A stretch of DNA of 64,000 nucleotides from Janibacter limosus NBRC 16128 (GTDB lineage: Bacteria > Actinomycetota > Actinomycetes > Actinomycetales > Dermatophilaceae), in NCBI RefSeq assembly GCF_001570985.1, contig NZ_BCSS01000013.1, forward strand, positions 19,295 to 83,294, written 5' to 3'. The notes under the pieces were generated by a model, which was not told the origin of the DNA, did not search any database, and worked only from the letters and a program-made list of their open reading frames with translations. Position numbers and translations under genes: made by a program. Positions 11,548 to 20,305 of this stretch are shown here, in pieces; within the stretch, counting starts at the first letter, position 1; the number at the start of each line of letters is the position of its first letter.

Positions 11548-12547
11548 CAAGCACCTCCTGGCTGAAATGGCACGCCGACTGGCGCTGCGGGCCGATGTCG
11601 AGCAGCTCGGGACGATCGGTGACGCAGATGTCCTGCGCCATCACGCACCGGGGGTGGAAGGCACAACCGCTGGGGATGCGGGTCAGGTTCGGCGGCAGGC
11701 CCCCGATGGCCGACAGCTTTTGCCCCTTTTGGTCCAGGCGCGGGATCGACTCGAGCAGACCCTTGGTGTACGGGTGCCCCGGACGGGCGTAGATGTCGTC
11801 CACCTCGGCGCGCTCGACGATCCGCCCCGCATACATGACCGCGATGCGGTCCGCGACATCGGCGACGACGCCGAGGTCGTGCGTGATGAGGATCAGACCC
11901 ATGTTGAACTCCTCCTGCAGTTCCTGCAGCAGGGCCATGATCTGGGCCTGGACCGTGACGTCGAGCGCCGTGGTCGGCTCGTCGGCGATGAGGACCTTGG
12001 GGTCCAGCGCGATCGCCATGGCGATCATGATGCGCTGGCGCATACCCCCCGAGAACTGGTGGGGGTAGGCCTTGACCCGGTCCTTGGCCGCGGGGATGTT
12101 GACCCGCTCCATCAGCCGGACCGCATTGGCGAAGGCGTCGGACTTGTTGACCCCACGGTGCACGCGGAACATCTCCGCGATCTGCCACCCGACGGGGAAG
12201 ACGGGGTTGAGGGAGCTCAGCGCGTCCTGGAAGATCATCGAGATCTCCGGGCCGCGCGTGCCCCGTCGCTGCTCCTCCGGCATGGTCAGCAGGTCCGTGC
12301 CCTTGTAGAGGATGCGACCGCCGGGGATCTTGGCCGGAGGCATGTCGAGGATGCCCATGATCGCCTGGGCGGTCACGGACTTGCCCGACCCCGACTCCCC
12401 CAGGATCGCGAGGGTCTCGCCCTCGTCAAGGCTGAAGTTCACGCCGTTGATGGCCTTGGCCACACCTTCGTTGGTGTGGAACTCGACGTACAGGTCGTCG
12501 ACCTCGAGCAGGCGCTCACCGGTCTCAGGTGTCGTCTGTGTGCTCAT
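11540..12547 (-). CDS. Peptide ABC transporter ATPase, DppD-like (operon 2)
   Basis: 335-residue ATPase with Walker [10 protein letters not shown]-loop [11 protein letters not shown], signature FSGGMRQR, Walker [13 protein letters not shown] and a C-terminal [14 protein letters not shown] cysteine cluster. The ATG (MSTQTT) is preceded by AAGGTGAG and lies 19 bp after the permease stop. A longer reading upstream would overlap the permease gene and lacks homology, so I reject it. It pairs with the following DppF-like subunit. Confidence 0.92.
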   Translation of the reverse strand: MSTQTTPETGERLLEVDDLYVEFHTNEGVAKAINGVNFSLDEGETLAILGESGSGKSVTAQAIMGILDMPPAKIPGGRILYKGTDLLTMPEEQRRGTRGPEISMIFQDALSSLNPVFPVGWQIAEMFRVHRGVNKSDAFANAVRLMERVNIPAAKDRVKAYPHQFSGGMRQRIMIAMAIALDPKVLIADEPTTALDVTVQAQIMALLQELQEEFNMGLILITHDLGVVADVADRIAVMYAGRIVERAEVDDIYARPGHPYTKGLLESIPRLDQKGQKLSAIGGLPPNLTRIPSGCAFHPRCVMAQDICVTDRPELLDIGPQRQSACHFSQEVLDA

Positions 12548-12566
12548 GTGCTCACTCACCTTGCTC

Positions 12567-13559
12567 TCAGCGGCTCTTGGGGTCGAAGGCGTCACGCACG
12601 GCGTCGCCGAGCATGATGAAGGCCAGGACCGCGACGCTGAGGAAGAGGGCCGGGAAGAAGAGGATGTGTGGCGACGCCCGCAGGGGGGTCAGACCGTCGT
12701 TGATCATGACGCCCCAGGAGACCGTCGGCGGGCGCAGACCGATGCCGAGGAAGGACAGCGTCGCCTCCGCCGCGATGTAGGCGCCGAGGTTGATCGTCGT
12801 GACGACGATCGCGGGGGCCATCGCATTGGGCAGCACGTGACGGCGGATGATCCGCATCGGCGAGGCGCCGAGCGCCCGTGCCGCCTGGACGTAGTCGTTG
12901 GGCTTGACCTGGATGACCGACGAACGCATGAGACGCATCAGGCTCGGCCAGCCGAAGAGGACGAAGACGAGGACGACCTGGAGGATGACGCCGAGGTAGC
13001 CCTGGATCGGGATGCCCCAGATCTCCTCGGTGTCCCGCAGCGAGGACAGGAAGATGATGCCCGAGAGCAGCAGCGGGATGGCGAAGAAGATGTCGCCGAT
13101 GCGGCTGATCAGGGTGTCGGTGAGGCCGCCGATGTAGCCGGAGATCAGCCCGAGGAAGGACCCGAGCAGGAGCACACCGGAGGTGGCCAGGATGCCCACG
13201 AGGATCGAGGCGCGGGCGCCGTGGATCGTCCGGGTGTAGATGTCCGCACCCTGGACGTCCGTACCGAACCAGTGCTCGCCGCTCGGGGTCTCGCGAGCCC
13301 GGGACAGGTCGTTGAACTTCAGGTCGTACGTCGTGAAGAGCGAGGGCCAGAGCGCCATCAGCAGGAAGAGGACGATCAGGACGCTCGAGATCCAGAAGAA
13401 GGGGTTGCGACGCAGCGAGCGGAAGGCGTCTGCCGTCAGCGATCGCGAGGCGCCCTCGGCCACGTCGACGATGGCGGCGGACCGGGTCGTCGGGGCCGCG
13501 GTCTCGTCCTGGCCCGGGTCGTCGTGTGCGGCGTCCTGCGCCGTGGTCTTGTCAGTCAT
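12567..13559 (-). CDS. Peptide ABC transporter permease, DppC-like (operon 2)
   Basis: 330-residue permease. It has an acidic hydrophilic N-terminus of about 45 residues, then an OppC-type N-terminal segment (FRSLRRNPFFWISSVLIVLFLL). The GEHWFGTDVQGADIYTR loop and an EAA loop (AARALGASPMRI) follow, with about six transmembrane helices. The ATG overlaps the stop of the DppB-like gene. Compared with operon 1, the GTD...G.D loop is more like classical OppC. Confidence 0.92.
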   Translation of the reverse strand: MTDKTTAQDAAHDDPGQDETAAPTTRSAAIVDVAEGASRSLTADAFRSLRRNPFFWISSVLIVLFLLMALWPSLFTTYDLKFNDLSRARETPSGEHWFGTDVQGADIYTRTIHGARASILVGILATSGVLLLGSFLGLISGYIGGLTDTLISRIGDIFFAIPLLLSGIIFLSSLRDTEEIWGIPIQGYLGVILQVVLVFVLFGWPSLMRLMRSSVIQVKPNDYVQAARALGASPMRIIRRHVLPNAMAPAIVVTTINLGAYIAAEATLSFLGIGLRPPTVSWGVMINDGLTPLRASPHILFFPALFLSVAVLAFIMLGDAVRDAFDPKSR

Positions 13560-14481
13560 TGCTGATCCTCGGGTCGAGGGCCCCGTAGAGCAGGTCGACG
13601 AGCAGGTTCATCAGGAGGTAGACGATGACCAGCGCGGTGACCGCTCCGACGACGGCGATGCCGTCGCGGTTCTGGATGCCCTTGAAGATGTAACCGCCGA
13701 CGCCCATGATCCCGAAGATGCCCTCGGTGACGATCGCACCGCCGAGCAGGGCGCCGAAGTCGTAACCCATGAAGGTGACGACGGGGATCATCGAGTTGCG
13801 CAGGGTGTGCACCCCGACGATCCGCTGGGGGCTCAGGCCCTTGGCCTTGGCCGTGCGCACGTAGTCCGACTTGATGTTCTCGGCGATGTTGCTGCGCATG
13901 AGGCGGGCGATGTACGCCAGCGAGGTCGATCCGAGGACCATGGCCGGGAGGACGAGAGAGAAGAGGCTCGGGTCCTTGCCGGACGCGAGTGCGGGGAAGA
14001 TCTCCCACTTCAGCCCGAGGAAGAACTGCGCCGCGAAGCCGGTGACGAAGATCGGCACCGAGATGACGAAGAGGGTGCTCACGAGCACGAGGTTGTCGAT
14101 GAACCCGCCCTTGCGCAGGCCGGCGAGGACACCCGCGAGGATGCCGATGACACCCTCGAAGACGAGGGCCATGACGGCCAGCTTGGCCGTGACCTGGAAG
14201 CGCTCGCCGAGCTCCTCGGCGACGGAGTTGCCGTACTGGTTCTCGCCGAAGTCGCCTTGGAGGACGTTCTTCGCGTAGTAGCCGTACTGGACCGGCAGCG
14301 GATCGTTCAGGTGGTACTTCGCGTTGAACTCCGCGACGAATGCGGGTGGACAAGGCCGCTCGCCGCACATGCCGGCGGTGCGCTCACCGGGCATGGCGAA
14401 GACCATCGCGTAGATCAGGAACGTGGAGAAGACGACCACCGGGATCATCTGGAGCAATCGTCGAACGATGTACTTACCCAC
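13552..14481 (-). CDS. Peptide ABC transporter permease, DppB-like (operon 2)
   Basis: About 309 residues of DppB/OppB-type permease: an N-terminal helix (RRLLQMIPVVVFSTFLIYAMVF), a periplasmic loop with a Cys pair (GMCGERPCPP) before the KYHLNDPLPVQYGYY segment, and an EAA loop (TAKAKGLSPQRI). The GTG at 14481 (MGKYIV) is spaced 5 nt from GGAGG and is my choice. A GTG two codons upstream overlaps the Shine-Dalgarno and is unlikely. A pair of hairpins lies upstream, before the binding-protein gene. Confidence 0.9.
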   Translation of the reverse strand: MGKYIVRRLLQMIPVVVFSTFLIYAMVFAMPGERTAGMCGERPCPPAFVAEFNAKYHLNDPLPVQYGYYAKNVLQGDFGENQYGNSVAEELGERFQVTAKLAVMALVFEGVIGILAGVLAGLRKGGFIDNLVLVSTLFVISVPIFVTGFAAQFFLGLKWEIFPALASGKDPSLFSLVLPAMVLGSTSLAYIARLMRSNIAENIKSDYVRTAKAKGLSPQRIVGVHTLRNSMIPVVTFMGYDFGALLGGAIVTEGIFGIMGVGGYIFKGIQNRDGIAVVGAVTALVIVYLLMNLLVDLLYGALDPRISND

Positions 14482-14546
14482 GAGCACCTCCTCATGGAAG
14501 TTGGACGCACCTCAGCCGGGGTGCCGGGAGAGGGTAACTCAGGTCG

Positions 14547-14622
14547 GTGTGCACGCCGTCGCGGGTGATCGACGGCGTGCACACCACCGGCCGGCCATCT
14601 CGTTGCGGATGGCCGGCCGGTG
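14547..14622 (-). terminator. Twin perfect hairpins between SBP gene and permease gene, operon 2
   Basis: Two abutting inverted repeats, each with perfect 15-bp arms and an 8-nt loop. The first spans 14547-14584 (GTGTGCACGCCGTCG arms) and the second 14585-14622 (CACCGGCCGGCCATC arms). They share no sequence with each other. They lie 28 bp after the binding-protein stop in the direction of transcription. They probably attenuate transcription into the permease genes or protect the 3' end of the receptor message. Confidence 0.7.
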
Positions 14623-14649
14623 CAATGCGAAGTCAGCCCTGGGTCAGGG

Positions 14650-16302
14650 TCACTCCTTGACGCTCATGGCCGCGAGGTCCGGGCTGCCGAAGGGCGTGGC
14701 CTGGACGTCGGTGACCTTCTCCGACCAACCGATGATCGTCTTGCCGTACCACGTCGGGATGGTGGTGAACTCCTCGGCGATCAGGCCCTCGGCCTCCTGG
14801 TAGAGCTTGTTGGCTTCCTCAGGCGTCTCGGCCGCACCGGCCTTGGTCATGGTCTCCTGGAAGTCCTTGTTGTTGTAGCTGTAGTAGTTCGAGGCTGCCT
14901 TGGCACCGTAGATCGGGGCGAGGTAGTTCTCGATGGACGGGTAGTCCATGACCCAACCCATGCGGAACAGGCCCTTGAGCTCGTCGTTGCCGAGCTTGGT
15001 CAGCATGGTCTTGAAGTCGACCGTCGGGGTGGCGACGCAGTCGATGCCGATGGCCTTGTTGATCGAGTTGCAGACCGCCGTGGTCCACTCCTTGTGTCCG
15101 CCGTCACCGTTGTAGGTCAGCGTGAGCTTGCCCTCGTAGCCGCCGCCCTCCTTGAGGAGCTTCTTGGCCTTCTCCGGGTTGTACTCGCAGTACTCGCCGC
15201 AGGTGCCCTCCTTGTAGCCGTCGACGACCGGGGAGACCCAGCCGGTGGCGGGGGTGAAGGCGCCGTTGAAGATCTGCTTGACGATCGTCGGCCGGTCGAT
15301 GGCCATCGAGATGGCCTGACGGACCTTGATGTCCTTCAGCTTCGGGTCGACGTGGTAGTTCAAGCCGATGAACTGAAGGGTGGAGTTGGCCTTCTCCAGG
15401 TATCGACCCTCACCGAGGTCGGTCTTGAACTTGTCGTCCACGAGCGCGCTCGCCGGGATGGCCCGGACGACGTCGATCTCACCGGCCTGCAGCGCGGTGT
15501 ACTCCGCGTCGGAGTCCTGGAAGATCTTGAAGGTGATCTTGTCGGCGTTGCCACCGAAGTCACCCGCGTAGTCCTCGAACTTGCTCAGGTTGATCGAGGA
15601 GTTCTCCTCCCACGACTCGAACTTGTACGGGCCCGCGGCGATCGGCGCCTTGCCGAAGGCCTCCGGGTCGTCGAAGAAGGAGTCGGGCTGCGGCGCGAAG
15701 GCGGTGTAGCCCAGACGCAGCGGCAGGTTGGAGACCTTTTCGCTCGTCTTGATGGTGAAGGTGTGGTCATCGACGACCTTGAGGCCGGTCAGCTCCTTCT
15801 TCTTGGCGTTGCCCTTGCCCTCGCAGGGCTTCTCCTCGTCCTCACCGGTGCACTGGAGGTCGGCGTAGCCCTCGAAGGGCTCGTAGAAGTAGCCACCCTG
15901 CTGGCCGTTGGGGCCGTAGGCGGTGTAGTTCCAGGCGTCGACGAAGTTCTTGGCCAGCACCTCGGTGCCGTCGTGGAACTTGTAGCCCTTCTTGATCTTG
16001 ACGGTGAAGGTCTGGTTGTCCTTCGTCTCGATCGACTCGGCGATGTCGTTCTCCGGCTCCGCCGTCTCGGGGTTGTAGTGGATCAGCTTGGCGGTCAGGA
16101 CGTCGAGGACGTCACCACCACAGGTCTCAGCGGTGTTGCCCGCGACCAGTGGGTTTTCGGGGTTGCAGCCACCGGAGATGATCTCTCCTCCGGCGGCTCC
16201 GCCCGAGGTGCTGTCGTCGTCACTGCTGCCACCGCACGCGGTCGCGAGAAGCGCGACCGCGGAGATGCTGGCGATTGCCATCGCGCGAGACTTCACTCGC
16301 AT
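14650..16302 (-). CDS. Peptide ABC transporter substrate-binding lipoprotein (operon 2)
   Basis: 550-residue SBP_bac_5 lipoprotein. The signal peptide MRVKSRAMAIASISAVALL ends in lipobox ATAC (Cys23), then GGSSDDDS. It has family segments such as KGYKFHDGTEV and RQAISMAIDRPT. A strong ribosome-binding site (AGGAGGACATCC) precedes the ATG. It heads the leftward operon SBP-B-C-D-F, the mirror image of operon 1. The 206-bp region upstream (16303-16508) presumably holds its promoter, but I could not identify elements there. Substrate unassigned; peptides are most likely. Confidence 0.9.
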   Translation of the reverse strand: MRVKSRAMAIASISAVALLATACGGSSDDDSTSGGAAGGEIISGGCNPENPLVAGNTAETCGGDVLDVLTAKLIHYNPETAEPENDIAESIETKDNQTFTVKIKKGYKFHDGTEVLAKNFVDAWNYTAYGPNGQQGGYFYEPFEGYADLQCTGEDEEKPCEGKGNAKKKELTGLKVVDDHTFTIKTSEKVSNLPLRLGYTAFAPQPDSFFDDPEAFGKAPIAAGPYKFESWEENSSINLSKFEDYAGDFGGNADKITFKIFQDSDAEYTALQAGEIDVVRAIPASALVDDKFKTDLGEGRYLEKANSTLQFIGLNYHVDPKLKDIKVRQAISMAIDRPTIVKQIFNGAFTPATGWVSPVVDGYKEGTCGEYCEYNPEKAKKLLKEGGGYEGKLTLTYNGDGGHKEWTTAVCNSINKAIGIDCVATPTVDFKTMLTKLGNDELKGLFRMGWVMDYPSIENYLAPIYGAKAASNYYSYNNKDFQETMTKAGAAETPEEANKLYQEAEGLIAEEFTTIPTWYGKTIIGWSEKVTDVQATPFGSPDLAAMSVKE

Positions 16303-16508
16303 GGATGTCCTCCTACGTCATGCCGCCGGGAAAGGCGGGTCGATCGGCTTTCCCGACGGTCCGGGTCCACCCCTGGGCGCAGCGCGATCCGCGACTGCAC
16401 GTGTCATCAAAAGCCACACCGGCCCCCGAGACCATGATCCGGTGTGCTGTGAGACACAACTGTGACTCTTCGGTGACCACCTCGGCACCCCGTGCATGAG
16501 ATGCAGGG

Positions 16509-18599
16509 TTATCCCTCGACCACCTCTGCGAGGGTGATCGGCCGACGATCCGGGCCGGCGAGCGGGAGGCGCCAGTTGGGGTATTCCTCGTCCGTACCGG
16601 GCTGGTTGATCGCCCGGACATCACCGACGAGGTCGGTCAGGGCGATGCCCCGCAGACGCGACGGCGTGAGGTCCAGCCAGCCGTGCAGAGCCGCCACCAC
16701 CTCGCTCACCGGGGCGTCGACATCGGACAGCAGCCCCCGCCCCATGAGGGCCTCGCGCACCGCGCGGGTGCTGCGCTCCTCCGACGCGCGCTCCTCCTGG
16801 ACCGGCCGGGTCAACAACCCCAACCGCTCACGGAGTGCGACGTGCTCCAGCGCCAGGTAGCCGGCGCTGGGTGGGAGGTCGTGCGTCGTCACGGTCGCCA
16901 GAGCGAGCTCGCGGTAGTCCTCCGGCGGCAGCGGTCGCCCATCGGCACCCCACTCGAACCACGCGACGCTCGTGCCGAGCACGCCCCGGTCGTCGAGGTA
17001 CTCACGCACCCAGGGCTCGACGACCCCGAGGTCCTCGCCGATGACGAGGGCACCGGCGCGCTGGGCCTCCAGCGCGAGGATCCCGATGAGGGCCTCGTGG
17101 TCGTAGCGCACGTAGGCACCATCGCCCGGATCCGCGTCCTCGGGGACCCACCACAGGCGGAAGAGGCCGATGATGTGGTTGATCCGCAGCCCGCCCGCCT
17201 CCGCGAGGACCGCGCGCAGCATGTCGCGGAAGGGGGCGTACCCGAGCTCCGCGAGCCGGTCGGGCCGCCATGGTGGCTGGGACCAGTTCTGCCCCAGCTG
17301 GTTGAACTGGTCCGGCGGGGCACCCACGTCGATGCCACGGGCGAGGGCGTCGCCGAGAGCCCACGCGTCGGCGCCCTCGGGGTGGATCCCGACGGCGAGG
17401 TCGGCGATCACGCCGACTCCCATCCCGGCATCGCGCAACCGCTGCTGGGTCGCCGCGAGCTGCGAGCGCACCACCCACTGCGTCCAGACGATGAAGGAGA
17501 TCTCCTCGCGGTGGGCCTCCCGGTGCGCGTCGACGGCAGCCGACCCGGGGTCCTGCAGCTCCTGCGGCCAGTCGGTCTCCCACAGCGGGCCGTGCGTCGC
17601 CGCCAGCGAGCACCAGGTCGCGAAGTCCACGATCGCCTGGCCCTCGCGGGCATGCAGCCGCGCGACCTCCCCGGCCTGCCCCTGCCCGAGGTGCCGGTAG
17701 GCGATGCGCAGGGCCGCCTCCTTCAACGCCCACACGGCGTCCCGGTCGATCGTGTCCGCGGCGTTGAGCGCACGGGCGTGCGCGGCCAGCTCGTCGATCT
17801 GTGTGCGGGCGCTCTCCGGCAGCTCCTCGAGCCCAGGCAGGAGGCGCAGGTCGATGTAGACGGGGTTGAGGAAGCGCCGCGAGGTCGGCAGGTACGGCGA
17901 GGGCTCCATCGGCGCCACGGGCTCGGCGGCGTGCAGCGGGTTGACGAGGACGAAGTGCCACCCGTGCTCGCGAGCGGCCCACTCCCCCAAGGTCGCCAGG
18001 TCCCCCAGGTCACCGATGCCCTGGCTGCCCGCGCTGCGCGCCTGGTAGATCTGCGCCATCAGCCCGGTGCGGCGTCCCTCCTGCAGCAGGGCGGGGAGCT
18101 CCAGGCACTGCGGGACGGTGACGAGCACGGCGCGCTCGGTCGCCGCCGAGAGGGCCGTCTCGGGCTCGGCCACGAGCTCGTGCCAGCCGAGCGGCAGGTC
18201 CGCGGGCAGCTCGAAGGCGGCCTCGCCGACGACCCCTCCGTCGACGTCACGCGGCTCGACGACGTGCTCGAGCTGCTCGAGGTCGCGACGTCCACCCCCT
18301 TCGAGCAGGACGTGGACGCCCACCGCGCTGCCGTGCGGGACGTGGACGAGGAGACGCAGCGGGTCCCCCTCGCGCTGGACGACGGTCGGGGGCAGGGTGC
18401 GGCGCCACGGTGCGACGTGGGCGCCCTCGAGGGCAGCGGTCAGCGACTCCTCGCTCGAGGTGTCCTCGCCCAGCGCCTCGAGGACGGCGCGCAGGGTGCT
18501 CTCGGGCACCTGACGGTGCTCGCCGCGCCAGTCCCACCACTGCGTGTCGACGCCCTTCGCACGGGAGAGGTCGACGATCTGGGCGGTCGCATCGGTCAC
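16509..18599 (-). CDS. malQ: 4-alpha-glucanotransferase MalQ (GH77)
   Basis: 696 residues, the usual length for actinobacterial MalQ, an intracellular disproportionating enzyme of maltodextrin/glycogen metabolism. It has an N-terminal beta-sandwich domain (residues about 1-150) and a GH77 barrel. GEDLG carries the general acid/base Glu and THDLP the third carboxylate. The usual nucleophile motif R-I-D-H reads R-I-N-H here (Asn474, codon AAC), which would be expected to disable the enzyme. The GTG start (18599) gives the normal N-terminus MTDATAQIVDL; the open frame continues upstream without homology. Divergent from pirin, 61 bp apart. Confidence 0.9.
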   Translation of the reverse strand: MTDATAQIVDLSRAKGVDTQWWDWRGEHRQVPESTLRAVLEALGEDTSSEESLTAALEGAHVAPWRRTLPPTVVQREGDPLRLLVHVPHGSAVGVHVLLEGGGRRDLEQLEHVVEPRDVDGGVVGEAAFELPADLPLGWHELVAEPETALSAATERAVLVTVPQCLELPALLQEGRRTGLMAQIYQARSAGSQGIGDLGDLATLGEWAAREHGWHFVLVNPLHAAEPVAPMEPSPYLPTSRRFLNPVYIDLRLLPGLEELPESARTQIDELAAHARALNAADTIDRDAVWALKEAALRIAYRHLGQGQAGEVARLHAREGQAIVDFATWCSLAATHGPLWETDWPQELQDPGSAAVDAHREAHREEISFIVWTQWVVRSQLAATQQRLRDAGMGVGVIADLAVGIHPEGADAWALGDALARGIDVGAPPDQFNQLGQNWSQPPWRPDRLAELGYAPFRDMLRAVLAEAGGLRINHIIGLFRLWWVPEDADPGDGAYVRYDHEALIGILALEAQRAGALVIGEDLGVVEPWVREYLDDRGVLGTSVAWFEWGADGRPLPPEDYRELALATVTTHDLPPSAGYLALEHVALRERLGLLTRPVQEERASEERSTRAVREALMGRGLLSDVDAPVSEVVAALHGWLDLTPSRLRGIALTDLVGDVRAINQPGTDEEYPNWRLPLAGPDRRPITLAEVVEG

Positions 18600-18647
18600 G
18601 ACCCCACCCTTCAGGAGGCGGGCCACCCCTGTCCACCGGGATCGGGG

Positions 18648-18653
18648 TAGCGT
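18648..18653 (+). promoter_or_regulatory. Putative -10 element for a leaderless pirin transcript
   Basis: TAGCGT fits the actinobacterial TANNNT -10 consensus. It ends 7 nt before the GTG at 18661, and no Shine-Dalgarno precedes that GTG. This is the arrangement of a leaderless mRNA. Confidence 0.4.
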
Positions 18654-18660
18654 CGTGATC

Positions 18661-19581
18661 GTGGACGATGTGCAGATCCTGATCCCCCGCGAGGTGCCGC
18701 TCGGCGGCCCCCGCGCGATGCCGGTCAGACGGACCCTCCCGTCGCGCCAGCGCAGCCTCGTGGGCGCGTGGTGCTTCCTCGACCACTTCGGCCCCGACGA
18801 CGTCGCCGCGACCGGGGGCATGGCGGTCCCGCGCCACCCGCACACCTCGCTGGCGACCGTCTCCTGGCTCTTCACCGGCGAGGTCGAGCACCGCGACTCG
18901 ACGGGCGCCCACGCGATCGTGCGGCCGGGCGAGCTCAACCTCATGACGGCCGGGCGCGGGGTGAGCCACTCGGAGTTCTCCACCCCGGACACCACCATGC
19001 TGCACGGCGTCCAGCTCTGGCTGGCCCTGCCGTCGCGGGCGCGCGGGAACGACCCTGCCTTCGACCACCACGTCCCGGAGCCGGTCTACGTGCCCGGCGG
19101 CATCGCGCGGGTCTTCCTCGGCGAGCTCTTCGACGTGCGCTCCCCCGTCGCCACCCACACGCCCCTCACGGGCGCGGAGATCGTGCTCGACGCGGACGCC
19201 GAGACGCGCATCGAGGTCCCCGAGGGTCACGAGCACGCGCTCCTGCTCGACGACGGTGACGTGACCTTCGAGGGCACCGCGCTGGAGCCCGGCGAGCTCG
19301 GGTACGTCGCACCGGGCCGACGCACGCTGACGCTGCGCTCCGCCACCGGCGCCCGGGTCGTGCTCATCGGTGGTGAGCCGCTCGGCGAGCAGATCGTCAT
19401 GTGGTGGAACTTCATCGGAGGCAGCCACGACGAGATCGTCGAGGCGCGCGAGCAGTGGATGGCCGAGATCGCGGGCCCGACCACCGGGCCCACGACGCGC
19501 TTCGGTCCCTTCCCCGAGGGCCAGCCAGACGCCCTTCCCGCCCCGGCGATGCCCGGCGGCAGACTCCGGCCGAGGGGCTGA
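18661..19581 (+). CDS. Pirin family protein
   Basis: 306-residue bicupin of the pirin family. The N-terminal cupin carries the metal-binding His residues in PRHPHTSLATVSW and GEVEHRDS, and the family motif GRGVSHSEFS. A C-terminal pirin domain follows, ending with FIGGSHDEI. Some bacterial pirins have quercetin dioxygenase activity; others modulate enzymes or redox regulation. The start is uncertain: GTG 18655 or GTG 18661 would both give VDDVQILIPREVPLGG near the start. Leaderless initiation at 18661 fits the -10-like element. A hydrolase follows 1 bp after the stop. Confidence 0.88.
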   Translation: MDDVQILIPREVPLGGPRAMPVRRTLPSRQRSLVGAWCFLDHFGPDDVAATGGMAVPRHPHTSLATVSWLFTGEVEHRDSTGAHAIVRPGELNLMTAGRGVSHSEFSTPDTTMLHGVQLWLALPSRARGNDPAFDHHVPEPVYVPGGIARVFLGELFDVRSPVATHTPLTGAEIVLDADAETRIEVPEGHEHALLLDDGDVTFEGTALEPGELGYVAPGRRTLTLRSATGARVVLIGGEPLGEQIVMWWNFIGGSHDEIVEAREQWMAEIAGPTTGPTTRFGPFPEGQPDALPAPAMPGGRLRPRG

Positions 19582-19582
19582 G

Positions 19583-20281
19583 ATGGGTCTGCTCAACGCG
19601 CCGCCCGCGCGCACCGTCTTCATCCATGGTCGTGGCCGCAGCGGACCCGAGGCCTGGCCGCTCATCGCCCGGCTCGAGCGTCCCGACCACGTCTTCCTCC
19701 AGCGGACCGGCGCTGCCGACCAGCCCGAGCGCGACGCCGACCGGGCCATCGAGGCACTCGGCGGACGTGGCCACGTCGTCGGTCACTCCTACGGCGCGGT
19801 GACGGCCATGCTGGCAGCGCAACGTCGCCCGGACGTGCTGCGCAGCCTCGTCCTGATCGAGCCGGCCTGCTACGACCTCGCCCGTGGGGGGCGTGGGGTC
19901 GAGGGACACATCAGCGCGATGGCCCCGGTCTTCGCGCTCGCCGACGACCCGAGTGTCGACGGCGAGGACTTCCTCGCGCGGTTCGCCGCGGGCATGGGCG
20001 CGCTCCCACCCGCCCTCGACAGCGGCACCTGCGAGGCGGTCGCCACGCGCATCCGGACGACGCCGGCGCCGTGGGAGATCGACCTGCGCACCGACACACC
20101 GCGCCTCGTGCCGACCCTCGTCATCACCGGCGACAGCGCGCCGATGTACACCGAGGTCGCGGCGGCGCTCGAGGCACAGGGCGCGACGCACCTCGCCCTG
20201 CCGGGCACCGGCCACCGCCCGCAGGACACCGACGAGGGGGTCGCGGCCATCTGCCGGTGGCAGGCGGAGCACTCGGCCTGA
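19583..20281 (+). CDS. Alpha/beta hydrolase
   Basis: 232-residue alpha/beta-hydrolase fold protein. It has an oxyanion-loop strand VFIHGRG at residues 11-17, a nucleophile elbow GHSYGA, and a C-terminal GTGHRP with the catalytic His. The Asp is probably in TGDSAP. The ATG is directly downstream of the pirin stop (1-nt gap), so the two are co-transcribed. Substrate unknown. Convergent with the universal stress protein gene. Confidence 0.82.
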   Translation: MGLLNAPPARTVFIHGRGRSGPEAWPLIARLERPDHVFLQRTGAADQPERDADRAIEALGGRGHVVGHSYGAVTAMLAAQRRPDVLRSLVLIEPACYDLARGGRGVEGHISAMAPVFALADDPSVDGEDFLARFAAGMGALPPALDSGTCEAVATRIRTTPAPWEIDLRTDTPRLVPTLVITGDSAPMYTEVAAALEAQGATHLALPGTGHRPQDTDEGVAAICRWQAEHSA

Positions 20282-20305
20282 GCGCCCCACCTGCTCCGGT
20301 CGTGG

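Noticed and set aside
10369..13565. Series of long plus-strand frames opposite peptide ABC operon 2
   Set aside because: Typical GC-driven antisense frames. All five minus-strand genes have clear family motifs and coupled starts and stops.
14620..16437. Plus-strand frame of about 600 codons opposite the second binding-protein gene
   Set aside because: Val/Leu/Gly/Arg-rich shadow translation with no domain. The minus-strand lipoprotein gene explains the region.
19370..19583. Longer N-terminus for the hydrolase at 19583
   Set aside because: The open frame upstream overlaps the pirin gene and has no homology; the ATG right after the pirin stop fits translational coupling.
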